Assembly (NCBI GenBank): GCA_036267635.1
Contig: DATAVR010000006.1
Location: 124,001-188,000, forward strand
DNA length: 64,000 nt
Origin: JADGRB01 sp036267635
Lineage (GTDB): Bacteria > Myxococcota_A > Polyangia > Fen-1088
Reading direction: 5' to 3'
Part shown: one piece after another, positions 41,249-50,360 of the stretch
Numbering within the stretch: the first letter of the stretch is position 1
Layout of the letters: each line of letters starts with the position of its first letter
Program-made: the position numbers and the translations under genes
The notes under the pieces: generated by a model
Told to the model about the DNA's origin: nothing
Database searches by the model: none
The model's input: only the letters and a program-made list of their open reading frames with translations

Positions 41249-43846
41249 TTGGCCGACATCCACCGAGAACCGCAGGACACGCCTGGCTCAGCGCCAGGGG
41301 ATTCGTCCGGGCCTGGCGTGGCGGCGCCATCCGCTCCCCCGTGGGACGAGATGCGCGCTCGCGACGGCGCGGTCCGGCCGCACTGGCAGGTGCTCGAAGG
41401 CGCGCTGAAGGCGTTCGGGCCGGGCGAGATGTGGCGGCGTTGGGAGCAGGCCCGCCAGCTCATCCGCCAGCACGGCGTCACCTTCAACGTCTACGGCGAT
41501 CCGCGTGGGTTGGAGCGGCCCTGGCCGCTCGATCCGGTCCCGGTGCTCCTCTCGGCCGACGAGTTCGCGGTTCTCGCCGCCGGGGTCGCGCAGCGGGCGA
41601 CGCTGCTCGACCGGCTGCTGGCCGATCTCTACGGCCCGCGGCGGACGATCGCCGAGGGGGTGGTCCCGCCCGAGGTGTTCCTGGCGCACCCCAACCTCTT
41701 GCGCGCCTGCGCCGGGCTGACCCCGCCGGGGGGACGCTTCCTGCACTTTTACGCCGCCGATCTGACGCGCACCCCCGACGGGACGCTGCGGGTGATGGCC
41801 GATCGCACGCAGGCGCCGGCCGGGGCCGGGTACGCGCTCGAGAACCGCATCGTGCTCGGGCGCGTGCTGCCGGAGGCGTTCCGCGACTCGAACGCGCAAC
41901 GGCTGGCGCTGTTCTTCCGCACGCTGCGAGAGACGCTGGCCGCGCTGGCGCCGCAGGGGGTGCTGAACCCGCGCATCGTCCTTCTGACCGCCGGGCCGCA
42001 CAACGCGACCTACTTCGAGCAGGCGTTCTTGGCGCAGTACCTCGGCTACCCGCTCGTCGAAGGGGGCGATCTGACGGTGCGCGACGGGCGCGTCTTCTTG
42101 AAGACGCTGGGGGGCCTGCACCCGGTCGACGTGATCCTGCGCCGGCTGCGCGACGACTACTGCGATCCGCTGGAGCTGCGCGCCGATTCGCTGCTGGGGG
42201 TGCCGGGGCTGCTGCAGGCGGCGCGCGACGGCACGATCGCGATCGCCAACGCCATCGGCACCGGCGTGCTGCAGACGCCGGCGCTGATCCCGTTTTTGCC
42301 CGGGCTCTGCCGCATGCTCCTGGGCGAGGATCTGAAGCTGCCATCGGTGGAGACCTGGTGGTGCGGCGAGCCGGCGGTCCTCGAGCACGTGATCGCGAAC
42401 CTGAACGAGATGGTGGTCAAGCCGACCTATCCGCTCGGTCCGACCGACCCGATCTTCGGCGCGCGGCTCGATCGCGCGGCGACGGAGACGCTGGCGGCCA
42501 CCATCCGCGCGACGCCGAGCCGGTTCGTGGCCCAGCGCCAGGTGGCACCCTCGACCGTGCCGGTGATCGAAGGGGACGAGCTCCGGCCGCGTCCGGTGGT
42601 GCTGCGCAGCTTCGTCGTCGCCGACGGGGCCGACGGCTACCAGGTCATGCCGGGCGCGCTGGGGTTGGTGGGGGGCGCGGGCGAATCCGACATCTCGATC
42701 GCGCGCGGCGCGCGCAGCAAGGACACCTGGGTCATCAGCGACAGCGCGGTGAGCGAGTTCACGCTGCTGCGTCACACGGTGGAGCCGGTCGAGCTGACCC
42801 GCGGCGGCGGCGATCTGCCGAGCCGCGTGGCCGACAACTTCTTCTGGCTCGGCCGCTACGCCGAGCGGGCCGAGGCCATCGCGCGTCTCGGTCGTATCAT
42901 CTGTTCGCGGTTGGCCGAGCCGCGCGATGCGCAGTCGCTGGCGGGCGATCTCGCGCCGCTGGTCGCCTCGCTGCGGGCGCTGACCATGGTCGCCTCGGGG
43001 ACCGAGCTGGCGGCCCTGCCGCCACTGGCCGAGGTGGCCCAATCCAATCTGATCATGCGCGAGGCGCTGTTCGACGAGAAGCTGTCGGGCTCTTTCATCG
43101 CCTCGGGGCGCGCCATCGACAGGGTGGCGCGGGGGATCCGCGACCGGCTGTCGATGGACACCTGGACGGTGGTGTCGGCGCTGGCGCACGAGCTGGCCGA
43201 CGCCGAGCGCGGCGGGCCCGACGAGCGTCCGATTGTTTTGGGCGCGCGGCTCGATCGGGTGGTCATGATCCTGGCGGGGCTGTCGGGGTTGACCTCGGAG
43301 AGCATGACGCGCGAAGCGCCGTGGCGATTCCTCGACATGGGGCGGAGGCTCGAGCGCGCCGTCAACACGGCGCTCATGATCGAAAGGACGCTCCCCACCG
43401 CGGCGGCGGCGGACGAGCAGCCGCTCTTGGAGGCGCTCCTCGACGCGGCCGACAGCGCGATGACCTACCGCCGCCGCTATCGCGCGACGCTGCAGGTGGC
43501 GCCGGTCATCGACCTCCTGGTCGCCGACGAGCGGAACCCGCGCGCGATCGTGTTCCAGCTGGCCGCGTTGGCCGACCACGTGACGTCGCTGCCACGCGAC
43601 GCCGCCAGCGCCCGGCGCAGCTCCGAAGAGCGGCTCGCCTTCGAGGCGCTGTCGGAGATTCGCCTGGTCGACGTGGAGACGGTCTGCGCGCTGGCGGGGG
43701 AGGCGGGGGAGGGTCGTCCGGCGCTGGGGTCGCTGCTCGGCGATCTGGTGCACAAGCTGCAAAGTCTGTCGGACGCTCTTTTCACCGCCTACCTGACGCC
43801 GGCCACGATTTCACGCGCGCTGGCGTCGCCGGAGATCGGCGCGTGA
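41249..43846 (+). CDS. Permuted ATP-grasp - alpha-E fusion protein
   Basis: The protein has 865 residues from TTG 41249. Residues about 50-515 are a second permuted ATP-grasp domain (HGVTFNVYGDPRGLERPW, LLRACAGLTPPGGRFLHFYA, MADRTQAPAGAGYALENRIV, IVLLTAGPHNATYFEQAFLA, LGGLHPVDVILRRLRDDYCD, RSKDTWVISD). Residues about 545-865 are an alpha-E domain (RVADNFFWLGRYAERAEAIA, APWRFLDMGRRLERAVNTAL, NPRAIVFQLAALADHV). The same two domains are separate genes on the leftward unit. The stop overlaps the transglutaminase start (GTGA at 43843-43846). Confidence 0.92.
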   Translation: MADIHREPQDTPGSAPGDSSGPGVAAPSAPPWDEMRARDGAVRPHWQVLEGALKAFGPGEMWRRWEQARQLIRQHGVTFNVYGDPRGLERPWPLDPVPVLLSADEFAVLAAGVAQRATLLDRLLADLYGPRRTIAEGVVPPEVFLAHPNLLRACAGLTPPGGRFLHFYAADLTRTPDGTLRVMADRTQAPAGAGYALENRIVLGRVLPEAFRDSNAQRLALFFRTLRETLAALAPQGVLNPRIVLLTAGPHNATYFEQAFLAQYLGYPLVEGGDLTVRDGRVFLKTLGGLHPVDVILRRLRDDYCDPLELRADSLLGVPGLLQAARDGTIAIANAIGTGVLQTPALIPFLPGLCRMLLGEDLKLPSVETWWCGEPAVLEHVIANLNEMVVKPTYPLGPTDPIFGARLDRAATETLAATIRATPSRFVAQRQVAPSTVPVIEGDELRPRPVVLRSFVVADGADGYQVMPGALGLVGGAGESDISIARGARSKDTWVISDSAVSEFTLLRHTVEPVELTRGGGDLPSRVADNFFWLGRYAERAEAIARLGRIICSRLAEPRDAQSLAGDLAPLVASLRALTMVASGTELAALPPLAEVAQSNLIMREALFDEKLSGSFIASGRAIDRVARGIRDRLSMDTWTVVSALAHELADAERGGPDERPIVLGARLDRVVMILAGLSGLTSESMTREAPWRFLDMGRRLERAVNTALMIERTLPTAAAADEQPLLEALLDAADSAMTYRRRYRATLQVAPVIDLLVADERNPRAIVFQLAALADHVTSLPRDAASARRSSEERLAFEALSEIRLVDVETVCALAGEAGEGRPALGSLLGDLVHKLQSLSDALFTAYLTPATISRALASPEIGA

Positions 43847-44739
43847 TTTACCGGGTCAAGCACGTCACTTCCTACCGCTACAGCGTGCCGGTCTCCACCT
43901 CGCACCACGACCTTCACGTCTTGCTGCGCGGCTCACCCCGGCAGAAGATCCGCTCCGAATCGCTGCTGGTCACGCCGACGCCCTCCGTCCGGCGCGATCG
44001 CTTCGACTGGTTCGGCAACCGCGCCACCCACCTGGCGATCCACGAGCGCCACAGCGAGCTGACCGTCACCTCGCAGACGGAGCTGGAGGTGACCGCGCCG
44101 GCCGCTCCCGAAAACGACGGTGGCCCCTGGGAGGCGACGCGCGACTGGGTCCGCGCGGCAGCCGATCCCGAGGCGCGCGCGGCCTTCGAATGGGTGCTGC
44201 GCTCGCCACACGTCGATCTGTCGCCTGCTGCGCTCGACTTCGCCGTGCCCTCGTTCCCACCGGGGCGCCCGCTCCGCGAGGCGGCGAGCGATCTGATGAG
44301 CCGGATTCACGCCCAGCTCACCTACGATCAGGAGGCCACCGACGTGTCGACCTCCGTCGACGAGGTGCTGCGGGGCGGGCGCGGCGTCTGTCAGGACTTC
44401 GCGCACGTCCAGATCGCGGCCATGCGCGCGCTGGGGCTGCCCGCCCGCTACGTGAGCGGCTACCTGGCGACCGTGCCGGTGCCGGGCAAACCGCGTCTCG
44501 TCGGCGCCGATGCCTCCCACGCCTGGCTGTCGGTCTGCTCGCCCAACTTCGGAAATCTTGGAGCCTCCGGCTGGCTCGATCTCGACCCGACCAACGACGT
44601 CGTCCCGAGCGACCGCCACGTCGTCGTCGCCTACGGGCGCGACTTCGATGACGTGACGCCGATGCGCGGCGTCCTTCTGGGTGGCGGGCACCACCAGCTC
44701 CACGTCTCGGTGGATGTCGCGCCTATCTCTTCGCCCTGA
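43843..44739 (+). CDS. Transglutaminase-like cysteine protease-fold protein
   Basis: The protein has 298 residues from GTG 43843. The N-terminal domain (about 1-110: YRVKHVTSYRYSVPVSTSHH, LLVTPTPSVRRDRFDWFGNR) is the usual partner of this class. The core has the triad: Cys in GGRGVCQDFAHVQIAAMRAL (about 182-201), His in DASHAWLSV, and Asp in WLDLDPTND. Such proteins hydrolyse or transfer amide bonds and are cytoplasmic partners of ATP-grasp/alpha-E ligases. Here it completes the rightward unit and may trim or release the peptide product. Confidence 0.93.
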   Translation: MIYRVKHVTSYRYSVPVSTSHHDLHVLLRGSPRQKIRSESLLVTPTPSVRRDRFDWFGNRATHLAIHERHSELTVTSQTELEVTAPAAPENDGGPWEATRDWVRAAADPEARAAFEWVLRSPHVDLSPAALDFAVPSFPPGRPLREAASDLMSRIHAQLTYDQEATDVSTSVDEVLRGGRGVCQDFAHVQIAAMRALGLPARYVSGYLATVPVPGKPRLVGADASHAWLSVCSPNFGNLGASGWLDLDPTNDVVPSDRHVVVAYGRDFDDVTPMRGVLLGGGHHQLHVSVDVAPISSP

Positions 44740-45056
44740 TCTCCCGTTACCCTTCCACCCGCCTCGGTGAAGACCCCCCGGGCGCAGCTCGCCTTCGTTA
44801 CGCGCGGTTTCGCCCGCCGCTCTCGCTCGCGCGCCTCTGACCGCGCGTGGGCTTTTTCCGGCGCGTGGCCTGCAATGACATCAACGGCAGGCCACGCGCC
44901 GGAAAAAGCTTCGTGCGGCCCTCGGAGTGGGCTCGAGGTGCTGGGGGCCGTCCGCACGAAACTGGGGTAGCGGTCGTTCGAGCGCGCGGGTCATTCAAGG
45001 GCGCGGGTCGTTCAAGCGGGGCCGTTCAAGGGCGAGAAGGGAAGCAGGAGGGGGCG
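44740..45056. other. 317-base convergent intergenic region
   Basis: No gene is convincing here. It contains the 23-base inverted repeat at 44851-44909 and, further right, short direct repeats of the type gcgcgggtc(a/g)ttcaag near 44985-45016 with a third gttcaagggcg at 45023-45033. The rest is GC-rich without recognisable signals. Confidence 0.6.
44851..44909. repeat. Perfect 23-base inverted repeat, possible bidirectional terminator or mobile remnant
   Basis: Arms at 44851-44873 (begins gctttttccggcgcg) and 44887-44909 (ends cgcgccggaaaaagc) match perfectly with a 13-base loop. The ends carry five T/A bases, so each strand reads T5 on the way in and A5 on the way out; there is no T-tract after the stem. 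It lies between converging genes, which fits a bidirectional stop signal. A palindromic repeat element dispersed in the genome is equally possible. Confidence 0.7.
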
Positions 45057-47744
45057 CTAGCCGGCGTTCCTGAGCCCAGCCGCGATGCCCAGGATCGACA
45101 TCATGAGCGCCCGCTCGAGCCGCGGCCGCTCGGGCGCGTCGGCGGGCGCCGCGCGGTAGCGAGCGAGGAGCTCGATCTGCAGCTGGCTGATCGGATCGAT
45201 GTAGGGGTCGCGCAGCTCGATCTGACGCGCCATCACCGGGTGCCGCGCCAGGAGCGGCGACTCGAAGGTTTCTTCCAGCGCCGCGCGCGCCCGCGCTTGC
45301 GCGTCGGCCAGCATCGGGAAGAAGCGCTCGCCGAGCTGCGGATCGCAGAGCCGCAGATAGCCACGCGTCACCTCCACGTCGCCTTTGCCGAGCGCCGTCG
45401 CGGCGCTGTCGAGCGTCGAGGCGAAGAACGGCCAGTCGCGAAACAGCTGCCGCCGCAGCGCGAGCGGGATCGTCGCCAGCCCCTCGGCGACGCCGAAGAA
45501 GGCGGGGAGGGGCAGCCGGACCTGGGTCCAGGACATCACCCAGGGGATGGCGCGCAGGTCGGTGATCTCGCGGACGCGGCCCGAGCGGTAGACGGGGCGG
45601 CTGGCGATCTGCAGGACGCCGATCTCCCGGATCGGCGTCAGCTGCTCGTAGAATTCGAAGAAGCCGGGCTCTGTGAAGAGGGCGCGGTAGGCGGTGGCCG
45701 AGGCGCGCGAGGCCTGCTCGAGCGCCTCGCGCCAGGCGGGATCGAGCAACCCGCCGCTGTCGCGCAGATCGCGCGCGGCCGCCTGACCGAGGTGAAACAG
45801 CAGCTGCTCCAGGTTGCGGTGCGCGAGCTCGGGTTGGCTGTAGCGGTCGGCCAGCGCCTCTCCCTGCTCGGTGAGGCGGAGCCGCGCGCCGACGGTGCCG
45901 GGCGGCAGGCTGGCGATGGCGCGGCCGGCGCTGCCGCCGCCCCGCGCGGTCGAGGTGCCGCGCCCGTGGAAGAACCAGACCTTCACGTCGAACGGGCGCG
46001 CCGCGGCGGTGATCGTCTCCTGCGCTTTATAAAGCGCCCAGTTCGCCGCCAGGAAGCCGGCGTCCTTGTTCGAGTCGGAATAGCCGATCATCACCTCGAG
46101 ACCGTGGCGCCCGCGCACGTGCGCCAGAAACAGTGGGTTGTCGAGGAGGCGGGTGACCGTCGCGCCGGCCCCTTCCAGATCGGCCAGCGTCTCGAACAGC
46201 GGCACGATGTCGAACGGCAGCGATGCTTGCGGCCGGTAGAGACCGACCTCGCGCGCCAACACCATCACCTCCAGCAGATCCGAGGGCGCGTGGGTCATGC
46301 TGACGACGTAGGCGCCGCGTGCCCGCCAGACCCGCAAGGCGCCGAGCGCCACCTCCAGCGCGCGCGTCGTCGGCTGATGACCGATCGGCGCCAGCGGGCG
46401 CGCGGAGGCGAGCTCACGGGTGAGCAGCGCTTCGCGGGCGCCGTGGTCGAGCGCCTCGTAGTTGTCCGCGACGCCGCCCACCCGGAGCAGCTCGGCGACG
46501 GCTGCCGCGTGCGCGCGCGACTCCTCGCGCAGATCGAGCGTCACCAGGTCGAGCCCGAACACCTGCGCGCGCAGCTCGAGCGGTCGTACCTCGGTCGCCG
46601 CCGCGCTCGGTAGCCCAAGGCGGCGGAGCCCGCCCGAGATCGTCTTCAGATCGGCCAGGAGATCGCGCGCCTCTTGATACTGCGGCCGGTCGCTGTCACC
46701 GGCTGGCGCGCGCAGCTTCTGGGCCATGCCGAGGCAGAGGCAGCGGAACGGCTCGTTGGCGAGCGCGGCCGGGATCTCCAGCCCGGAGAGCGCGTCCGCG
46801 ATCTCGAGGCGCAGCGTCTCCGGGAGCCGCACCCGTTGATCGGAGAGCGAGAGGACGCGGGCCAGCCGATCGAGCTCGTCGGCGTAGAGCGGCAGCACCT
46901 CGGCACGGGCGAAGCTCTGCGCCCAGGCGGTCACGGCGGGGAGCACCTTGGGGTTGCCGTCGCGATCGCCCCCGATCCAGCTGCGAAAGACGACCGGCGG
47001 CGGCAGCGTCGGGCGCCGGCCAAAGTGCGCCTCGACCGCGCGCTCCAGCTCCTCGACGAGCCGGGGGATCACCGACCAGAGGACCGTCGGGAGGTAGACG
47101 AGCCCACCGCGCGCCTCGTCCTCGACGCTGGGGCGCGCGTTGTGCAGCTCGGAGGTCCCCCACAGGAGCGCCACCCGCGCCTGCAGGCTCTCGCGCGCGC
47201 CCCGGACCCGACTCTGCAGGCGATCGAGGGCCGCCGCGATGTCGGCCAGGTGCCCGCGCACGGTCCAGCGGCGCGTCTCCGTCGGGTGCGCCGTGAAGGT
47301 CAGGTGCAACCGCAGCGACCCGAGCAGGGTGACCGCCTCCTCGTAGCTGAAGCCCTGCTCCTTGAGCGAACCGACCAGGGCCAGCAGCGATTCGCGCCGC
47401 GGCGCCGCGGTGCTGCTGGCGGCGTCGCGCGCGCCGTTCACCCGCATGCGGTGGCGCTCCTCGGCGGTGTTCGCCAGGTGCAGGTAGACGGAGAACGCCC
47501 GCACCAGCCCCTCGGCGTCCTCGAGCGAGAGCGCGCCGACCAACTCCCGCCAGCGTTGCGCCGCGCCGGCTCCACCCCCCCGCCGCGCCTCCTTGGTCAA
47601 CGCCCGCACCGCCTCCTCGTGCGCGAAGAGGGCGTCGCCCGACAGGGTCCGGATCGCCTCGCCGAGCGCCAGCCCCAGCTCGTTCACCTCCCCGCGCAGG
47701 ATGGCGAACCACTCGTCAGGGGTCCGCGCGACCGGCTCGCTCAT
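45057..47744 (-). CDS. ppc: Phosphoenolpyruvate carboxylase
   Basis: The protein has 895 residues, close to the usual 880-930. It carboxylates PEP to oxaloacetate. Diagnostic segments are LTFTAHPTETRR with the catalytic His (about 147-158), WIGGDRDGNPKVLP, QVFGLDLVTLDLREESRAH, MIGYSDSNKDAGFLAANWAL, FFHGRGTSTARGGGS, and a C-terminal SILGIAAGLRNAG. The mobile loop is usually GRGG-x-x-GRGGGP; here it is GRGTSTARGGGS, so this is a divergent version. No phosphorylation-type N-terminal extension is present. It lies 57 bases upstream, on the same strand, of no other metabolic gene and is convergent with the transglutaminase gene. Confidence 0.93.
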   Translation of the reverse strand: MSEPVARTPDEWFAILRGEVNELGLALGEAIRTLSGDALFAHEEAVRALTKEARRGGGAGAAQRWRELVGALSLEDAEGLVRAFSVYLHLANTAEERHRMRVNGARDAASSTAAPRRESLLALVGSLKEQGFSYEEAVTLLGSLRLHLTFTAHPTETRRWTVRGHLADIAAALDRLQSRVRGARESLQARVALLWGTSELHNARPSVEDEARGGLVYLPTVLWSVIPRLVEELERAVEAHFGRRPTLPPPVVFRSWIGGDRDGNPKVLPAVTAWAQSFARAEVLPLYADELDRLARVLSLSDQRVRLPETLRLEIADALSGLEIPAALANEPFRCLCLGMAQKLRAPAGDSDRPQYQEARDLLADLKTISGGLRRLGLPSAAATEVRPLELRAQVFGLDLVTLDLREESRAHAAAVAELLRVGGVADNYEALDHGAREALLTRELASARPLAPIGHQPTTRALEVALGALRVWRARGAYVVSMTHAPSDLLEVMVLAREVGLYRPQASLPFDIVPLFETLADLEGAGATVTRLLDNPLFLAHVRGRHGLEVMIGYSDSNKDAGFLAANWALYKAQETITAAARPFDVKVWFFHGRGTSTARGGGSAGRAIASLPPGTVGARLRLTEQGEALADRYSQPELAHRNLEQLLFHLGQAAARDLRDSGGLLDPAWREALEQASRASATAYRALFTEPGFFEFYEQLTPIREIGVLQIASRPVYRSGRVREITDLRAIPWVMSWTQVRLPLPAFFGVAEGLATIPLALRRQLFRDWPFFASTLDSAATALGKGDVEVTRGYLRLCDPQLGERFFPMLADAQARARAALEETFESPLLARHPVMARQIELRDPYIDPISQLQIELLARYRAAPADAPERPRLERALMMSILGIAAGLRNAG

Positions 47745-47801
47745 GGATCTGACATGGCACGAACCGGCCGCCGAGACCAGAGGCGGATTGTTAATTCGGT
47801 G

Positions 47802-48719
47802 TCAGCCCCCCGTCGGCAACCGACGCCAGATCGTCCCCTCGTGGCGAGGTGGAAACTGTTCGGGGTGCAACATCTCGGCGAGGATCTCCGGGGTGTCGAA
47901 CAGCATCGGTCCCGAGCGGTTGAAGTAAAAGTTGCCGTCGGCGGCGAAGGCCCGCCCGGCCCGAACGGCGCGGAGCGCTCGCCACCCGGGCCGCTCGGTC
48001 AGCGCCGGCAGCTCCGCCAGCGTGCGCCTCAGATCGAAGCCGCAGGGGGCGACGACGATGATCTCCGGATCGGCCTTCTCGAGCGCCTCGAACGGCAACG
48101 TCGTCGAGTGCGCGCCCGGCGCGCTCAGCAGGCTCTGGCCGCCGGCGACCTCGACGATCTCCGGGCCCCAGTTCCCCATCTCGAAGAGCGGCGCGATCCA
48201 CTCCAGGCAGGCGACGCGCTGCCGGCGCAGCGGGCGCGTGAGGGCGGCGACCGCGGCCAGGCGCGCGCGGATGTCGGCCACCAACGCGCGTCCCGCCTCC
48301 GCCGCGCCGAGCACCTCGGCGACACGCGTGAACCCGTCCAAGATTCCGTCGACGGTGCCGGTGCTGAGGGCGACCACCTGATGGCGTTCCAGCTTGGCGG
48401 CGACCCCATGCGCGACGTCGCCGGGGCTGACCGCGCAGACCTCGCAGTGGGTCTGGGTGATGATGATGTCGGGCTGGAGCGCAGCCAGCGCCGCCTCGTC
48501 GACCTGGTAGAGCGGCAGGCCCGCATGCAGCCGCTCGCGCACGCGCGCGTCGATCTCGGCGCTCGTGCCATGAATGTCGAAGGCGGGCTGGCTGAGCGCC
48601 GGCAGCCGTTTGACCCAGGCGGGGTGATCGCACTCGTGCGACCGCCCGACCAGGCGCTCGCCGAGCCCGAGCGCCGCCACCAACTCCGTTCCGCTCGCCA
48701 GCAGGGAGACGATCTTCAT
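47802..48719 (-). CDS. BtuF-like (cobalamin/siderophore) binding protein without signal peptide
   Basis: The protein has 305 residues from ATG 48719. The class III periplasmic-binding fold is recognisable: MKIVSLLASGTELVAALGLG, LVGRSHECDHP, QPDIIITQTHCEVCAVSPGD, DPEIIVVAPCGFD, and a C-terminal AADGNFYFNRSGPMLFDTPE. BtuF delivers vitamin B12 to an ABC importer, but this protein begins directly with the first strand and has no leader, so it may act in the cytoplasm. Similar leaderless proteins are often annotated as cobalamin-binding. It is the last gene of the five-gene leftward operon and starts 2 bases after the stop of the gene upstream. Confidence 0.85.
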   Translation of the reverse strand: MKIVSLLASGTELVAALGLGERLVGRSHECDHPAWVKRLPALSQPAFDIHGTSAEIDARVRERLHAGLPLYQVDEAALAALQPDIIITQTHCEVCAVSPGDVAHGVAAKLERHQVVALSTGTVDGILDGFTRVAEVLGAAEAGRALVADIRARLAAVAALTRPLRRQRVACLEWIAPLFEMGNWGPEIVEVAGGQSLLSAPGAHSTTLPFEALEKADPEIIVVAPCGFDLRRTLAELPALTERPGWRALRAVRAGRAFAADGNFYFNRSGPMLFDTPEILAEMLHPEQFPPRHEGTIWRRLPTGG

Positions 48720-48721
48720 GG

Positions 48722-49282
48722 TCAAAAGACGCTCCATCCGAAGAGGACGACGACGTCGCGGAGACTGTCCAGACCCGTCGCCACGTCGGCGCGTACAAGG
48801 ACATGAAGCGAGGGGCTGGCGGTCTGGGTCGCGGCCCGAAAGTTGAAGAACTTTACCCCCACCTCGGGCGACCAGCCGAGACCGTTGCCGGCATGCTCGA
48901 CCGCGGGGCCGGCGAACGAGTGTCGGCGATCGTAGCGGTAGCCGACGCGACCACGGAGGTGGGGGCCCGCGTCGGCGGGGACGTAATCGACGCCCCCGGC
49001 CAGATGGTGCCGGCTCGCGAGGAGGTCGTTGCTGCTGATGGTTGGGATGGGAACCTGCCAGGACCACCCGAGCGCGAGCTCGACGGTCTGCTGCGAATCG
49101 TGGGGAAACACGACGCCGATCTCGGAAGGGGCGAACAGGCCCAGGATCACGACGGGCGCGGGTACCGGGCTGTCCAGGTCATACATGTGTTCCTCCGAGT
49201 GACCCGAGGCGAACGCCGGCCGTGCCGCAAGGGAGAGCAACAGCGCCATGAGGACCGCGGGTCGCTTCAGATGAAGCTCCAT
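48722..49282 (-). CDS. Exported protein, tandem paralogue 1 of 3
   Basis: The protein has 186 residues from ATG 49282, overlapping the stop of paralogue 2 by 16 bases; an ATG at 49249 is an alternative. A signal peptide ends AARPAFASG. The mature domain shares ordered motifs with its two neighbours: PSEIGVVFPHDSQ, LGWSWQVPIPT, GGVDYVPADAGPHLRGRVGY, WSPEVGVKF, SLHVLVRADVATGLD and a C-terminal FGWSVF. Aromatic and alternating residues ending in Phe suggest a small beta-barrel or beta-sandwich in the outer membrane or periplasm. I do not recognise the family. Confidence 0.75.
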   Translation of the reverse strand: MELHLKRPAVLMALLLSLAARPAFASGHSEEHMYDLDSPVPAPVVILGLFAPSEIGVVFPHDSQQTVELALGWSWQVPIPTISSNDLLASRHHLAGGVDYVPADAGPHLRGRVGYRYDRRHSFAGPAVEHAGNGLGWSPEVGVKFFNFRAATQTASPSLHVLVRADVATGLDSLRDVVVLFGWSVF

Positions 49283-49827
49283 CCGAAGAACGCCGTCACG
49301 GCGCGGAAGGCGTCGAGATCGGGCGCGACGTCCGCGCGGACCAGGAGGTGCCAGCATGGTCCCGGCTCGTCGATCTTGCCTTGCCACGGCAGGAACTTGA
49401 CGCCGATCTCCGGCGACCAGGACCAGCCCGTGTGGTCGACGGCGCCGGCCAGACCTCCGAACAGGTACCCACGCCAGTAGCGGTAGCCGAACCTTCCGCG
49501 AAAATTGACGTCGCCCCCGTCGGGCAGGTAGTCGAAGCCGCCGATGAGACGATGATGGCTGAAATACAGATGACCGTCGACCATCGGGGGGAGCGGAATC
49601 TGCCACGACCACCCGAGCGCGAAGGTCGGGTTTCCGGCGTCGTGCGCCGGGATCACCGCGCCGATGTCTGAGGGAATAGCCAAGGCGATGACGACGCCGA
49701 GCACGAGGAACGGCGCGAACGCGTCGCCGACCGCGTTCAGCGCGTGCCCCGAAGCGTGCGCCGGCCGCCCCGCGAGGCAGATCAACAGAGCCGCGGTGAA
49801 GCCGGCTCGCTTCAAAGGAAGCTCCAA
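49267..49827 (-). CDS. Exported protein, tandem paralogue 2 of 3
   Basis: The protein has 186 residues, starting at TTG 49827, which is at the same place relative to the preceding stop (16-base overlap) as in paralogue 1. A signal peptide ends AGRPAHASG. A second hydrophobic stretch (FAPFLVLGVVIALAIPSDIG) follows. Shared motifs are LGWSWQIPLPP, GGFDYLPDGGDVNFRGRFGY, WSPEIGVKFL, HLLVRADVAPDLDAF and a C-terminal FFGWSFI. The repeated gene boundary shows that the array grew by tandem duplication. Confidence 0.75.
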   Translation of the reverse strand: MELPLKRAGFTAALLICLAGRPAHASGHALNAVGDAFAPFLVLGVVIALAIPSDIGAVIPAHDAGNPTFALGWSWQIPLPPMVDGHLYFSHHRLIGGFDYLPDGGDVNFRGRFGYRYWRGYLFGGLAGAVDHTGWSWSPEIGVKFLPWQGKIDEPGPCWHLLVRADVAPDLDAFRAVTAFFGWSFI

Positions 49828-50360
49828 CCGAGCAGGACGGTCACGCCGTCGAAGCGCTCGAGGCCGAAGGCGAAGTTGGCGCGGGCGAGGAGGTGCAGAG
49901 ACGGATCGAAGGGCGCGTCGGGCTCGAAGCCGTGAATCAGCTTGACGCCGATCTCGGGCGACCAGTCCCACCCCGCGTGGCCGAAGGCGGCGGTCAACCC
50001 GGCTATCAGGCGGGAGCGGCTGTAGCGGTAGCCGAAGCGGCCGAGGAAGTGCCCGTCGTTGCCTTGGGGGAGATAGTCGAAACCGCCGATGAAATGGTGG
50101 TTGCTTCCGGAGAGCTCCCCTTTGCGCATCGGGGGCAGTGGGATCTGCCACGACCAGCCGAGCACGAGCTTGGTCTCGTCGGCTTGGTCGTGCGCCGGGA
50201 TCAACGCTCCCAGATCGGACGGGCCGAAGATCCCGAGCACGAAGAGGACGACGCCCAGCGCCTCGAGCTCCGGAGAGTCGAAGGTGAGATGGCCGGAGGC
50301 GCGCGCCGGTCGCGCCGAGACGCAGAGGAGGATCGCCGCGAGGAGGCCGACCCGCCTCAT
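49812..50360 (-). CDS. Exported protein, tandem paralogue 3 of 3
   Basis: The protein has 182 residues from ATG 50360, overlapping the PP-loop ATPase stop (ATGA at 50357-50360). A signal peptide ends SARPARASG. The mature part has a hydrophobic ALGVVLFVLGIFGPSDLG, then the shared LGWSWQIPLPP, GGFDYLPQGNDGHFLGRFGY, WSPEIGVKLI, HLLARANFAFGLE and a C-terminal LLGWSFL. It is the first of the three to be translated and the only one with an ATG in the coupled position next to the ATPase gene. Confidence 0.75.
   Translation of the reverse strand: MRRVGLLAAILLCVSARPARASGHLTFDSPELEALGVVLFVLGIFGPSDLGALIPAHDQADETKLVLGWSWQIPLPPMRKGELSGSNHHFIGGFDYLPQGNDGHFLGRFGYRYSRSRLIAGLTAAFGHAGWDWSPEIGVKLIHGFEPDAPFDPSLHLLARANFAFGLERFDGVTVLLGWSFL

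Noticed and set aside
41288..43762. Leftward open frame of about 824 codons opposite the ATP-grasp/alpha-E fusion
   Set aside because: It has no recognisable domain and an Arg/Gln-rich composition typical of antisense frames; the rightward frame has all the family motifs.
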